From: Dermatophagoides farinae
Lineage: Eukaryota > Arthropoda > Arachnida > Sarcoptiformes > Pyroglyphidae
NCBI RefSeq assembly: GCF_024713945.1
Contig: NW_027461523.1
Coordinates: 186,001-250,000 of the forward strand
DNA: 64,000 bases
Direction of reading: 5' to 3'
Each line of letters begins with the position of its first letter. Within the stretch, counting starts at the first letter, position 1. The notes under the pieces are model-generated. The model worked only from the letters and a program-made list of their open reading frames with translations. It did not search any database and was not told where the DNA came from. The position numbers and the translations under genes are program-made. Positions 10,369 to 19,786 of the stretch are shown here, piece after piece.

Positions 10369-11160
10369 TTACAAAAACGAATAGTTTCCTAGTTCATTAA
10401 TTTTTACGTTATTTTCGAAAATCAATTGTTGAATGCCGTTAAAGTCGTTGTACCGGTTAGCTTGCACACGACTCTGTACATTGTCATATTTTTTATTTAC
10501 TTTTAAATGCATCAAGCTGTGAAAAGGAATTGTTTTCTGTTTCCAGTCCAGCTGTTCCAAAAGAAACAAATAGTTAAACATTCTTTCATCAGCATTTTTG
10601 TCGCAATCTGCTCTACTGGAGTTATTTTCATTAATCGCTGCATCAATCTCGTCGTCATTAAGCTTAGGCTGAGTCTGGAACAAATTATTTTGGTGACGCA
10701 GCGAAATTACAAAATCGTGCAACTCTGCATAAGGGGCAAATATCTTACTATAATACTCAGATATTGACTGAATCAAAGTTTTATTGTTTCTAAACAGCTC
10801 TTTTACGGTTGAACTCAATAAAATAGGCAGCAGAGGCTGTTCAAACTTTGTATATCGTTCAATTGGAGGACCGTTGGATTCAGTTGAAACATTTGTGATT
10901 TGCATCTCGTGTATTGGCTCTTTTGACTCGCTTTGCACGTTTTTCAAGTAGTTATCAAAATAGTTTTCACTGGGGTTGATCGGAAACTCAGGGTTCGATG
11001 TTTCCTTCAATGCTGACGCAAATGTTCTCGGATCGTTGTTTACATTATTTTTTTTATTATTATTTGTATTATTGGCAGATTTTTTTGGAAATTTTTGTTT
11101 TTGACCGCTTAAAGCCTTTTGTTGCTTAAACGTTTTGTTTTTTGTTTTTGAATTCGTCAT
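10369..11160 (-). CDS. Hypothetical protein with basic N-terminus, 263 aa
   Basis: I do not recognise this protein. The first 45 residues are lysine-, asparagine- and glutamine-rich and disordered (TNNNKKNNVNN), suggesting nucleic-acid or nuclear/ribosomal association. From about residue 100 it becomes helical with hydrophobic and aromatic residues (PLLPILLSSTVKELF, MFNYLFLLEQLDW). There is no signal peptide or membrane span. It is convergent with the CSN7-like gene 124 bp away. The start ATG is at 11160. It is single exon as far as can be seen. Confidence 0.62.
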   Translation of the reverse strand: MTNSKTKNKTFKQQKALSGQKQKFPKKSANNTNNNKKNNVNNDPRTFASALKETSNPEFPINPSENYFDNYLKNVQSESKEPIHEMQITNVSTESNGPPIERYTKFEQPLLPILLSSTVKELFRNNKTLIQSISEYYSKIFAPYAELHDFVISLRHQNNLFQTQPKLNDDEIDAAINENNSSRADCDKNADERMFNYLFLLEQLDWKQKTIPFHSLMHLKVNKKYDNVQSRVQANRYNDFNGIQQLIFENNVKINELGNYSFL

Positions 11161-11450
11161 GTATAGTTAATAATATTCATTTACTGATTTACTGGTCGCT
11201 GAAAACTAATATATCTATTTATATATTAGAATTAAATACTTTTAACAATTTATCTACGATTTATTATTATTCAACTTTTATAGCGCACCTATTTACATAT
11301 GTGTTATCTCGATTGATTTAGTGTTTTTTTTGCTAGCGCTGTATTTTATTAACCTTGGTGCTTCGGAAAGTCGAACGAAGAAAACGCACTACGACATCTA
11401 AAACAGCCGCATTAAACATGGCGTGAAAAGTGTGTAAATCCTAAAAAATG
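11161..11450. other. Intergenic region between two minus-strand genes
   Basis: The 290 bp are AT-rich with no supported ORF. A short hairpin-forming stretch (CTTCG...CGAAG) lies near 11361-11381 and an eight-T run near 11324. Nothing here could be assigned to an RNA family. It probably holds the promoter of the gene ending at 10369 and the 3' end of the one at 11451. Confidence 0.35.
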
Positions 11451-13307
11451 TTAACGATTGGTTATACACATTTCTTGTGAACCATCTTCGACGAAATATT
11501 TTTTTATGTATTCGATCGATGCTTGGCTAAAAAACAATTTTTTTTTGTCATCAGTCATGCTGTCTAGTTCCCATATTTTGACACTGCCAACTTGAACTTT
11601 GTAAATTAAATATGTAAAAAACAACAATTTATAGCTGAAAAACTTATCGCTTTTCGTGCGAAATTCTAGGAGCTCTAGTGACGACAGCAATAGACAAAGC
11701 GAGCGTACCGATTTAAATCGATCTGTGGATTCTACATTGCACGTATTTATGAGTGGCTGCAGTAATATATAATTTTGCGGTGCTAATGTTTGTGCAATCA
11801 CTATGAATTTATCACTTGTCAGAATGCTTCCGTCTAATAACTCCAATAGGGGCTTCACTTTTTTTTCTATAAAAATTGTAACGTGAGTTTCCATCAAATT
11901 TCTCGCTTCTGAAACGAATTCTGCACTGTAGTACTCTAGCACACTTTTATTTAATGTCTCTACAATAGAGCAAAACTGGTTCGCGCTGTCGTAAACGCTG
12001 ATCGTCTCCAACATAAACTTGCGTTCAACAGTGTCATCTTCGAAGAACAACTTCTCAAGATTCAGCAATTGTTTGAATTGCTCATTAAAATGCGTTTTCC
12101 ATGGTTTGCAGTACGATTTCATGTACCAACTCAACACTAAAATATCTTTCGTACTGATGCTCAGTCTGTGCATTATTTTAGAAATGTTCTTGTCAAAAAT
12201 GTTCAAACTCAAAAACAAGTCTGACCAGTCCTCATAACTAGTATTTACCTCCATCAACTGCAGAATATTAATAACTTTGCTCGAAACCGTGTCGACTATG
12301 TATTGAAGCGACTTTTCTATGCACGCCATGCCCCAGTTAGCCGTTGGCGCCGAACAAAGAATTTCTCTAACATTTTTTTCGTCAAAATATTTGGAAATTT
12401 CGTTGCTTAACGATTGTATGATTTCAGACAATTCTTCTACGTTTTCTACGCTGCTATTCATCCACATCGATTTAACCAACGAATTTACCGTTTGATCGGC
12501 GATTTCACACGCAAATTCGTCTCGAGTATTGTTGGATATCAAATCGGCACAAGCGCAAATTATTGCCACTTCTTTGTCGAACTTTTTCGTCTTACAATTT
12601 AAAACTCTGTTTTTTATTTCTTCTTTGAAATACGCTTCTTTTGTTTGGTATGAGCAAACTAGTTTTTTTTTGACAGATTCATCAAAATTGTGAGCCATGA
12701 AACTGCCGCCTTTGTTGCACGTCAATTTTTCAATCGAGCTGAGACTGACAAAAACTTGTTGGTAATCTCGGTTTTCAAAGGCTGTATTTAACTGTTGTAA
12801 CTTAAGATTCAGGTTATCGTTTGGATTCAAACAGTTCTCGCTATTCCTTGGGTCTAATTCGTTTGTCGCTTTGTTAAATTTAATATTGCTAACTCGAACA
12901 TTTTCTATTGGTTGATTTTCTGATTCAACTATTCTGGGAGTGTTGAGGTCGTCGGAGAAGTTTGAATTTTTACAACAATCCGTTATAGAAAAGGAGTTAG
13001 TTTCAGCAGAATTTGGTAATGATAAATTTTTAATTGTTTCCAGACAGGCCGGGTTGTATGCGCTGTCTGAAACTAATTCATCGGCTGACAATAATTTTTT
13101 ATTGTTTTCTTCAATCAAATGAGACTTGATCTCTGCTAATACGTCATTAAACTCTGCATGAATCGATTTTAAATTCATTTTGAGAGAATTGATTTTTTCA
13201 GTGTCGTTCACAATTTCCCATCTAAGAATCTCAAGTTCTGCGAGCTCTATTGCGATAGCAATGTCTAACTCTTTTTTCTTGACTTGATCATCTAAAACTG
13301 AACTCAT
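11451..13307 (-). CDS. Coiled-coil/helical protein, possible ZW10/Dsl1-type tethering factor (618 aa)
   Basis: The ATG at 13307 is used; the frame also opens one codon earlier on TTG. Residues 1-65 form a coiled coil, 70-160 look disordered, and 165-618 are nearly all helical. The layout of an N-terminal coiled coil then long helical rods, with a late segment containing EARNLM, recalls ZW10/Dsl1 and related CATCHR vesicle tethers or exocyst/COG subunits. No diagnostic motif confirms this, so the family is a guess. It is divergent with the GlyRS gene, with 131 bp between the two starts. The C-terminus may alternatively be spliced through a 29-bp GT-AG segment at 11441-11469, but its donor is weak. 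Confidence 0.6.
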   Translation of the reverse strand: MSSVLDDQVKKKELDIAIAIELAELEILRWEIVNDTEKINSLKMNLKSIHAEFNDVLAEIKSHLIEENNKKLLSADELVSDSAYNPACLETIKNLSLPNSAETNSFSITDCCKNSNFSDDLNTPRIVESENQPIENVRVSNIKFNKATNELDPRNSENCLNPNDNLNLKLQQLNTAFENRDYQQVFVSLSSIEKLTCNKGGSFMAHNFDESVKKKLVCSYQTKEAYFKEEIKNRVLNCKTKKFDKEVAIICACADLISNNTRDEFACEIADQTVNSLVKSMWMNSSVENVEELSEIIQSLSNEISKYFDEKNVREILCSAPTANWGMACIEKSLQYIVDTVSSKVINILQLMEVNTSYEDWSDLFLSLNIFDKNISKIMHRLSISTKDILVLSWYMKSYCKPWKTHFNEQFKQLLNLEKLFFEDDTVERKFMLETISVYDSANQFCSIVETLNKSVLEYYSAEFVSEARNLMETHVTIFIEKKVKPLLELLDGSILTSDKFIVIAQTLAPQNYILLQPLINTCNVESTDRFKSVRSLCLLLSSLELLEFRTKSDKFFSYKLLFFTYLIYKVQVGSVKIWELDSMTDDKKKLFFSQASIEYIKKYFVEDGSQEMCITNR

Positions 13308-13438
13308 CAATCAACGTTTAAAAATTTAAACTTTCTTAGTGACAAGAACGCTCAGGATAAAATTATCTTTTATTCGATAAAATTAAAATATTTATACGTA
13401 ACTTACTCAAAAGCGAAATTTGTCGGGATTTCTTTAAT

Positions 13439-15301
13439 ATGCAAGTAACTGTAAATAAAAGTTCAGACTGTCAAAATAGTGGTATGCAATCACAGTTTTG
13501 CAGTCAGAAAGGGATTCTGGAAAACATCGTCAAAAGGAGATTCATCTTAGCTCCTGCCTATGAAATATATGGTAACACCACCGGTTTGTTTGATTTTGGG
13601 CCTACAGGTTCTGCATTGAAATCTGAGATTGAAACCGTTTGGAAAAATATTTTTGTCAAGGAGGATGATCTTTTAGAAGTGCACTGTACCAATCTAACAC
13701 CATGTGCGCCGCTCGTAGCCAGCGGACATGTTGACCGCTTTGAGGATTTCATTTTGTACGACACAGTTACCAAGAACTATTACCGCGCAGATAAAATACT
13801 TGAAGAGTTGCTCCACAAAATTAAGCCAATGACTGAGTCAGTTCAGGAAGATATACGAAAGCTTTCTGGATTTAAAGCTGCTGAATTTGACGAACTAATC
13901 AAAAAATACAAGCTCAAATCACCGGACGGAAACGACTTTTCAAACGCCATGCCTTTTAATTTGATGTTCAAAACGAATTTGGGTCCTTTGTCAGTTGACT
14001 CAAATAACACAGCTTACTTACGGCCTGAAACCGCACAGGGAATATTGTGTAACTTCAAAAGACTACTTGAATGCAACCGAGGTCAATTGCCTTTCGGAGT
14101 TGCTCAAATTGGAACTGCTTTTCGTAACGAAATTTCGCCAAGAAATGGGTTGTTGCGAGTTCGAGAATTTGTCCTGGCTGAGATCGAATATTTTTACGAC
14201 CCTGAAGCAAGCGAGTTGTTGTCTCCAATTCAAAAAGAATACATAGAATCCGCTCCTGCAATTAAGTTGCTGAGCGCTGACAGGCAAAAAACAAGTGATC
14301 AATCTGTTTCTTCATCTGTATCTGACGCCTTAAAGAGCGGCATCATTAAAAACTCTTTGATCGCATACTACATGGCAAAAACACAAACTTTTTTACTAAA
14401 AATTGGTATAATCAGCGAATGTATTCGTTGGAGGCAACACATGTCAACTGAAATGGCGCATTATGCAAACGACTGTTGGGACGCAGAAATTTTGACTTCG
14501 AGCGGTTGGATTGAAGCAGTCGGAATAGCAAATAGAGGAGATTTCGATTTGAAACAGCATTCTAGCCACACTAATAGAGATTTGACCGCCTTGAGAGTCT
14601 TGAAAAAACCAAGAGAGCAAGAAGTGCTTAAATGTATTCCCGTAAAACGAGAAATTGCAAAACAATACAAGGCATTGACTCCCGTTATTATTGAAACGTT
14701 GCTCGATACCAAAACCATTAATGAATTGAAAACGTTATACGACAAAAACGAAAAACTTTCCTTAACGTTACCCAACCATGATATTGTTGAACTAAATAAA
14801 GACATGCTATCGTTTACAACAGAAGTCGTTAGACTCACAGACGAGCTATTTTTTCCAAAAATAGTAGAACCATCCTTTGGATTAGGAAGAATAATGCATT
14901 GTCTGCTCGAACACACATTGAAAAAACGCGAAGATGACAGGTATTACTTCGACTTTCCAATACTCGTTGCTCCTTACAAATGTATATTAATGGCGCTTAT
15001 AAACAAAGAAGAACTTGTTTCAATAACTAGCAAGTTGAAAATGCGATTAGCGAAAGCAGGAATATTTTCAAAAGTCGACAACAGCAATGCAAGTATTGGT
15101 CGAAGATATAGCAGAGCAGATGAGATTGGTATACCTTATACAATAACCGTAGATTTCGAGACACTTGAAGACAACAGCGTCACTCTCAGGCATACAAGCT
15201 TGCTTAAACAAATTAGAATACCGATTTCAGAAGTTGTTGACTTCGTCAAACGAATATTCAGTGAAGTTGAACAGTGGCCAGGCAAATATGAATTTATTTA
15301 A
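13439..15301 (+). CDS. GARS: Glycine-tRNA ligase (GlyRS), alpha2 class II type
   Basis: This enzyme charges tRNA-Gly with glycine. Class II features are clear: the N-terminal RRFILAPAYEIYG and FDFGPTG stretch (about residues 33-58), YLRPETAQGI near 196-205, motif 2 region FRNEISPR near 229-236, VREFVLAEIEYF near 241-252, GIANRGDFDL near 361-370 and motif 3 EPSFGLGRIMH near 477-487. The anticodon-binding domain follows from about residue 505 (FPILVAPYKC). It is 620 residues, shorter than animal cytosolic GlyRS (about 685), because there is no WHEP domain. No clear mitochondrial presequence is seen. It is a single exon and is divergent from the gene at 11451-13307. Confidence 0.97.
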   Translation: MQVTVNKSSDCQNSGMQSQFCSQKGILENIVKRRFILAPAYEIYGNTTGLFDFGPTGSALKSEIETVWKNIFVKEDDLLEVHCTNLTPCAPLVASGHVDRFEDFILYDTVTKNYYRADKILEELLHKIKPMTESVQEDIRKLSGFKAAEFDELIKKYKLKSPDGNDFSNAMPFNLMFKTNLGPLSVDSNNTAYLRPETAQGILCNFKRLLECNRGQLPFGVAQIGTAFRNEISPRNGLLRVREFVLAEIEYFYDPEASELLSPIQKEYIESAPAIKLLSADRQKTSDQSVSSSVSDALKSGIIKNSLIAYYMAKTQTFLLKIGIISECIRWRQHMSTEMAHYANDCWDAEILTSSGWIEAVGIANRGDFDLKQHSSHTNRDLTALRVLKKPREQEVLKCIPVKREIAKQYKALTPVIIETLLDTKTINELKTLYDKNEKLSLTLPNHDIVELNKDMLSFTTEVVRLTDELFFPKIVEPSFGLGRIMHCLLEHTLKKREDDRYYFDFPILVAPYKCILMALINKEELVSITSKLKMRLAKAGIFSKVDNSNASIGRRYSRADEIGIPYTITVDFETLEDNSVTLRHTSLLKQIRIPISEVVDFVKRIFSEVEQWPGKYEFI

Positions 15302-15520
15302 TTAAACGAGTAGCTTAGTTCAACAAATATTTTTCGTTTCACATTTAACACTCGTCCCCAACTAAACTATTATTAGGTAACACACAACATTATTTAAATA
15401 AATGATTTTTCCGTTCAATTTTGTGTAACTTAAATTTCTTAAATTGCGATAAATCCCGCGTAATATAATAGTTAATCTAAGTTTACTAGAAAAAAAAAAT
15501 AATAATTCAATGTAACTGTA

Positions 15521-18500
15521 ATGAATTGCGCATTTGTAGAAAAAATCCCAATAAACCAGCCCATTAAATGGTGTCCTATTTTTGATATTGACTTTCAAGT
15601 TGCTAATAGTATACCAGCTGATTTGTTCGGTGTAACATTTAAGGATAAAAGCATACGTGTCGGTCGTAGATGTGTTGATAAAAATGCGATAAAAAATAAT
15701 ACGGGATGTTGGCGCTATCAGAACTTAATATGCATTAATTTTGATGACGAGGTCAAAGATTGTTTTTGGGAGATACCTTACGGAACTAAACTTTTTTCAA
15801 TTGGTTCTATAATATGTCAAACAGAAACAGAAGTTTATTTGTTTGATGCGTTTACGATCTTATCGAGTTTTTTTGAACAATTTTCAAAGAATCAAAATAT
15901 AACTATACCCGATAACGGAGTTACTTGCGAACGAGAGCACGGACTCCTGGGGAAATTTAGCTTTCCAACAAAAATCATTACCGCTGTTCAGTTTGATGAA
16001 GTAAATTCAGACAGAATCGTAATTGGATTTAACAACGGAAGCATCTGTGTAAATTCTATTGATCAACTTGACGAAGATAAATCAGAGATACTTGAATATG
16101 ACTCTGGTAACACGTGGATTACCACGGGGTTATCTTCAGTTACGACTTTAAGCTGGCATTTACAGGAGTCTAACTGTGATATTTTAGCTGTAGGAGGTGT
16201 CGGAGGCATTCGAATAATCAATGTTAAAAGTAAAAAAATTCTCATTGAAATTGGCGTTAGCATATGCAAAAATGAAGTTAATCACATTACTTGGATTGAT
16301 GGGACAAACACTTTGCTAACGAGTTATAAATCGAATCAGGGTATCTTACATGTCTGGGATTTGAAAAAACGACTACCTCAAAAAGAGATACAGATCAGCG
16401 AAAATAGTCCTGTGAACTACATGCAATGGGCTCACAATAATAAGAGATTTATGTTATGTTCAACGGAAAACGGCAAAATCCAGTTATACTTTTATTATAC
16501 GTACAAGTTCGTCTTATATGCTGAACTATCATTAGGCACTACTCTCACACATACTTCTTGGACTCGAACAAACGATTTTATTTCAATTCTTTCTGATGAA
16601 ACAACGTATTTTTTCAATTTACAAAAATTTGTTTTAGAAAAAATGCATTTAATCCAGCCAGGCTGGGTGACAGGCAAGAATCTTATTATAAAAGAATTTT
16701 CTAACCAATTTCTTACTTTTTCCAACACAAACGGAAGAATAGTGCTCAGACGCCATCATGATAAAGTGGAATCTTGCGCTACAGTCCTTGAGATTCAACA
16801 AGTGTTGCTTTCAATAGAACGAAATTCGCTTGAAACTTACTGCAAAGAAAAATATAACGAAGCCTCTGTAAATAACAATTCATTGTATTCGATTATTTGG
16901 TATCAGCTTTTACTACGTATACCCAATAATAAAAACTATATCAATAAAATATTAGAACACTTAGGATTTGATCATTCGGCCATCGAAATTCAGGCACAGC
17001 ATTATCTGAATTCGAAGTCCTACCAACAAGAACTAGGTTTTAGCAGAGAAAATCTACCTTCTTCAGAAATCAATTGCCTGATAGCTAACAACGAAAAGAA
17101 TTTTTTTGATGAACTCGAGACGTGCAATAACAAAGATATTGATCCATCTTACAATTCAATCGAATCTGGTTTGTCTGAAGAAAGTATATTATCTAATAAT
17201 TGGAAGACTGAGCCTTTGTCGATAATATCTCGTTTGATTATTATGGGCGATTACGTCTCAGCAATTGAAATTTCACTTGCCACAAAAAACTACGCAATGG
17301 CTTTATATTTAAGCAGTCTTACGAAAGATCAGAAATTAATCGATCACGTATTTACAAAATATCGTAAATTCTTGGGGGACGGCAGACCTATCGCCATTGA
17401 TTATATTGATAGTGAAGATTTTACAAGTATAGTTCAAAACTCTAGTTTTCAATCTTGGAAAGAGACATTAGCTACATTAATATCTCGACAGAAGACCATT
17501 AATCCCAATGAATTTTACACCCCGTACAGCAAATTCTCCTTAGCTTGTGAAGAACTTGGAGATAAACTCGTTGAAAATAATAATAAAGCTGAAGCTTTCG
17601 TTTGTTATTTTGTTGGCTTGAATGTTGAAAAGATATTACTTCATCTTTCGAGCATATACACTCCAGGAGACAATGAAGTTCCACTTCTCTACTTCATTAT
17701 CCACTTTCTCTTTAACAAACTGATAAAGACTAATCTACTTCATAGTTGTATCAAAGAATTTTGTATGAAACTTGTAAATCATGGGTACGTTTCTGAAGCT
17801 CTAAAAATCTTAAACTCCATTAACCACAATTCTTCGAACTGTGAATTTACCAATAAACTTGAATCTTCTATGAACAAGAACTACAAATTATTAAAAGCAG
17901 AATTCAACGTGTATCCTGCAACGTCTTATGAATCGTTAGAAACAAATAATGACTCTCGAATTTCTGCTCATTCGAAGCAAGTAGATACAAATTCCCAGCA
18001 ACAACTTCCTTCGTATTTAAAACAACCCGGTGTGTACAGTCAAGCCTCCAAAAATCAACCATACGCTTACAATAATCAGCCATTTAAACAAGGCACCACG
18101 AGTGTATATCAACGACCCGATTATAATAACGCTGAAAGTAATTATCAAAATACCCAATACAATGTTTCAAATAATCAAAATCCTTATTCGCCTGCTGCTG
18201 ATCAATTTAAACCACCTAAAACTTCAGGTCTTCTTCCTCCAGAATATCCATACAACACTTATCGAGAATATCAAAAATCCCAATCTGCAAATCTAGCTCA
18301 GCCATCAAGCGTCGCTCCTCCAGTAAATGATCTATCATATTGGCGGGAATCTACTCACCCCGCAGCATCTTTAGGTTCAGCCAATCCAAAATTACCGCAC
18401 CCTTGGCCAATTCCAACAGAGACGCAGTCAAGTCTTTCGAAAAATAATGCTGTAGGCAGTGTATATGCAGACATAAACAAACTCAAACAAAAAACAGGAG

Positions 18501-19666
18501 ATCCTTGTTCTTCTGAATTAGAGCACGAGATCAAAACTCTCATCAATATAATAAAGAATAATTCTGAACTGAACAATATACATGGCGTTGATGTACTCGA
18601 TAATGAAATTGGTAATTGCTTGCAAAACGAAGTCTTGACAAAGAAGTCTCAGTATTTAATCAGAGATATACTAAAAAGTATCAATTCTGAAAACATTGAT
18701 AGTGCTTTGTCTTCGTTACAAGTCGTCATTGATTCGAGTTGGAACAAAGATACTCGCAACTTCTTGACAATAATTCGTTCTATTGTTCGCAAGTTAATAA
18801 ACCTTAATAAGGGAACATCCTCTGTCAACAGCACAACTGAACACGTTATTCCACGCCCATCGAATTACTCAGCAAAAAACCCTGCAAGCATTCCTCCACC
18901 TCCGCCACCTCAGATTTCACGAACTCCTGATCAAAGTTTTCCACCAAGTGCTGGTGTTAAACCTTATTATGTGCCTGGCCAAGCTGCCCCACACAGTAAC
19001 ATTAATTCAAAAACGCCTCACATGCCTCCGCCACCTGTTAATATGAATAACGGAGTTTACAATGGACGATCCATTTCTAATGTACCACCGCAAAACATGC
19101 TAAATATACCAAACATTCCGTCTTGTTCGCCGCCAGGCGCTATCAGCTACGATACAAGACACACTAACCCCGCAGCTCGTCGTGAAATTTTGTCTCCACC
19201 ACCACCTCCGCCACAAAGACCGATTCGACAAAATACTAATTCGAATGGGCAAGCTAACATGATGTCTGCTGCGCCTCCTTATTCGGCTAAACCGAAAGGT
19301 TCAACTTTCGACAACAACATGCCGTCAAATAACTTTTACGAGCATAAACATATAGCAAATCCTGCTTTCTCTCCGTATCATCAGCCAGCACCAGTACATA
19401 ACGGTGGCACACGCAGTCCAGTTCCTCCTCCACCCCCTTTATATAAAATAAACGAACCCAATAACACTCAAATTAATTCTAATATTAACGCCCCGCCAAA
19501 CGCGAAGAATCATCCATACGATCCACTGCTTCAAATTAATGACCCCAAATTGGGGCATCCTGCAGAACTCGGAGGTAATAGAAATGTTCCGGGCTCAACC
19601 GATGCTAGAATGAACAAACCAATATATCCACCAGCACCTCCACCTATGTATAATATGAACAAGTAG
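15521..19666 (+). CDS. SEC31: SEC31, COPII outer-coat protein (1381 aa)
   Basis: SEC31 pairs with SEC13 to build the outer cage of COPII vesicles leaving the ER. Residues 1 to about 420 are a degenerate WD40 propeller (SVTTLSWHLQES, NEVNHITWIDG, PVNYMQWAHNNKRF, LTHTSWTRTND). About 560-800 is the helical ACE1 region (LIIMGDYVSAIEISLA, KNYAMALYLSSL, SLACEELGDKLVE). About 820-985 is proline/glutamine-rich linker. About 993-1100 is a helical bundle in the place of the C-terminal SRA domain. Unusually, another 280 residues of proline-rich sequence with several poly-proline runs follow the bundle, whereas SEC31 normally ends there. Long Pro/Asn/Gln runs come from biased codons, not a frameshift. 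Single exon. Confidence 0.88.
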   Translation: MNCAFVEKIPINQPIKWCPIFDIDFQVANSIPADLFGVTFKDKSIRVGRRCVDKNAIKNNTGCWRYQNLICINFDDEVKDCFWEIPYGTKLFSIGSIICQTETEVYLFDAFTILSSFFEQFSKNQNITIPDNGVTCEREHGLLGKFSFPTKIITAVQFDEVNSDRIVIGFNNGSICVNSIDQLDEDKSEILEYDSGNTWITTGLSSVTTLSWHLQESNCDILAVGGVGGIRIINVKSKKILIEIGVSICKNEVNHITWIDGTNTLLTSYKSNQGILHVWDLKKRLPQKEIQISENSPVNYMQWAHNNKRFMLCSTENGKIQLYFYYTYKFVLYAELSLGTTLTHTSWTRTNDFISILSDETTYFFNLQKFVLEKMHLIQPGWVTGKNLIIKEFSNQFLTFSNTNGRIVLRRHHDKVESCATVLEIQQVLLSIERNSLETYCKEKYNEASVNNNSLYSIIWYQLLLRIPNNKNYINKILEHLGFDHSAIEIQAQHYLNSKSYQQELGFSRENLPSSEINCLIANNEKNFFDELETCNNKDIDPSYNSIESGLSEESILSNNWKTEPLSIISRLIIMGDYVSAIEISLATKNYAMALYLSSLTKDQKLIDHVFTKYRKFLGDGRPIAIDYIDSEDFTSIVQNSSFQSWKETLATLISRQKTINPNEFYTPYSKFSLACEELGDKLVENNNKAEAFVCYFVGLNVEKILLHLSSIYTPGDNEVPLLYFIIHFLFNKLIKTNLLHSCIKEFCMKLVNHGYVSEALKILNSINHNSSNCEFTNKLESSMNKNYKLLKAEFNVYPATSYESLETNNDSRISAHSKQVDTNSQQQLPSYLKQPGVYSQASKNQPYAYNNQPFKQGTTSVYQRPDYNNAESNYQNTQYNVSNNQNPYSPAADQFKPPKTSGLLPPEYPYNTYREYQKSQSANLAQPSSVAPPVNDLSYWRESTHPAASLGSANPKLPHPWPIPTETQSSLSKNNAVGSVYADINKLKQKTGDPCSSELEHEIKTLINIIKNNSELNNIHGVDVLDNEIGNCLQNEVLTKKSQYLIRDILKSINSENIDSALSSLQVVIDSSWNKDTRNFLTIIRSIVRKLINLNKGTSSVNSTTEHVIPRPSNYSAKNPASIPPPPPPQISRTPDQSFPPSAGVKPYYVPGQAAPHSNINSKTPHMPPPPVNMNNGVYNGRSISNVPPQNMLNIPNIPSCSPPGAISYDTRHTNPAARREILSPPPPPPQRPIRQNTNSNGQANMMSAAPPYSAKPKGSTFDNNMPSNNFYEHKHIANPAFSPYHQPAPVHNGGTRSPVPPPPPLYKINEPNNTQINSNINAPPNAKNHPYDPLLQINDPKLGHPAELGGNRNVPGSTDARMNKPIYPPAPPPMYNMNK

Positions 19667-19786
19667 AAGTTTTAATCTAATCGAGAAAAAATTTTCGATT
19701 TCTTCTTTTCTTTGATTTTCTGAAAAGTAATCATCTTTTTAAACTAAAAAAGAATCTACCAGTCATAATGATTTTTATACAACATA

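Noticed and set aside
11441-11469. Possible 29-bp intron (GTGTAT...TTAACATTTTTTAG, minus strand) at the end of the tethering-like gene
   Set aside because: Length and branch-like TTAAC fit, but the donor is unlike the others and the added 13 residues are not convincing.
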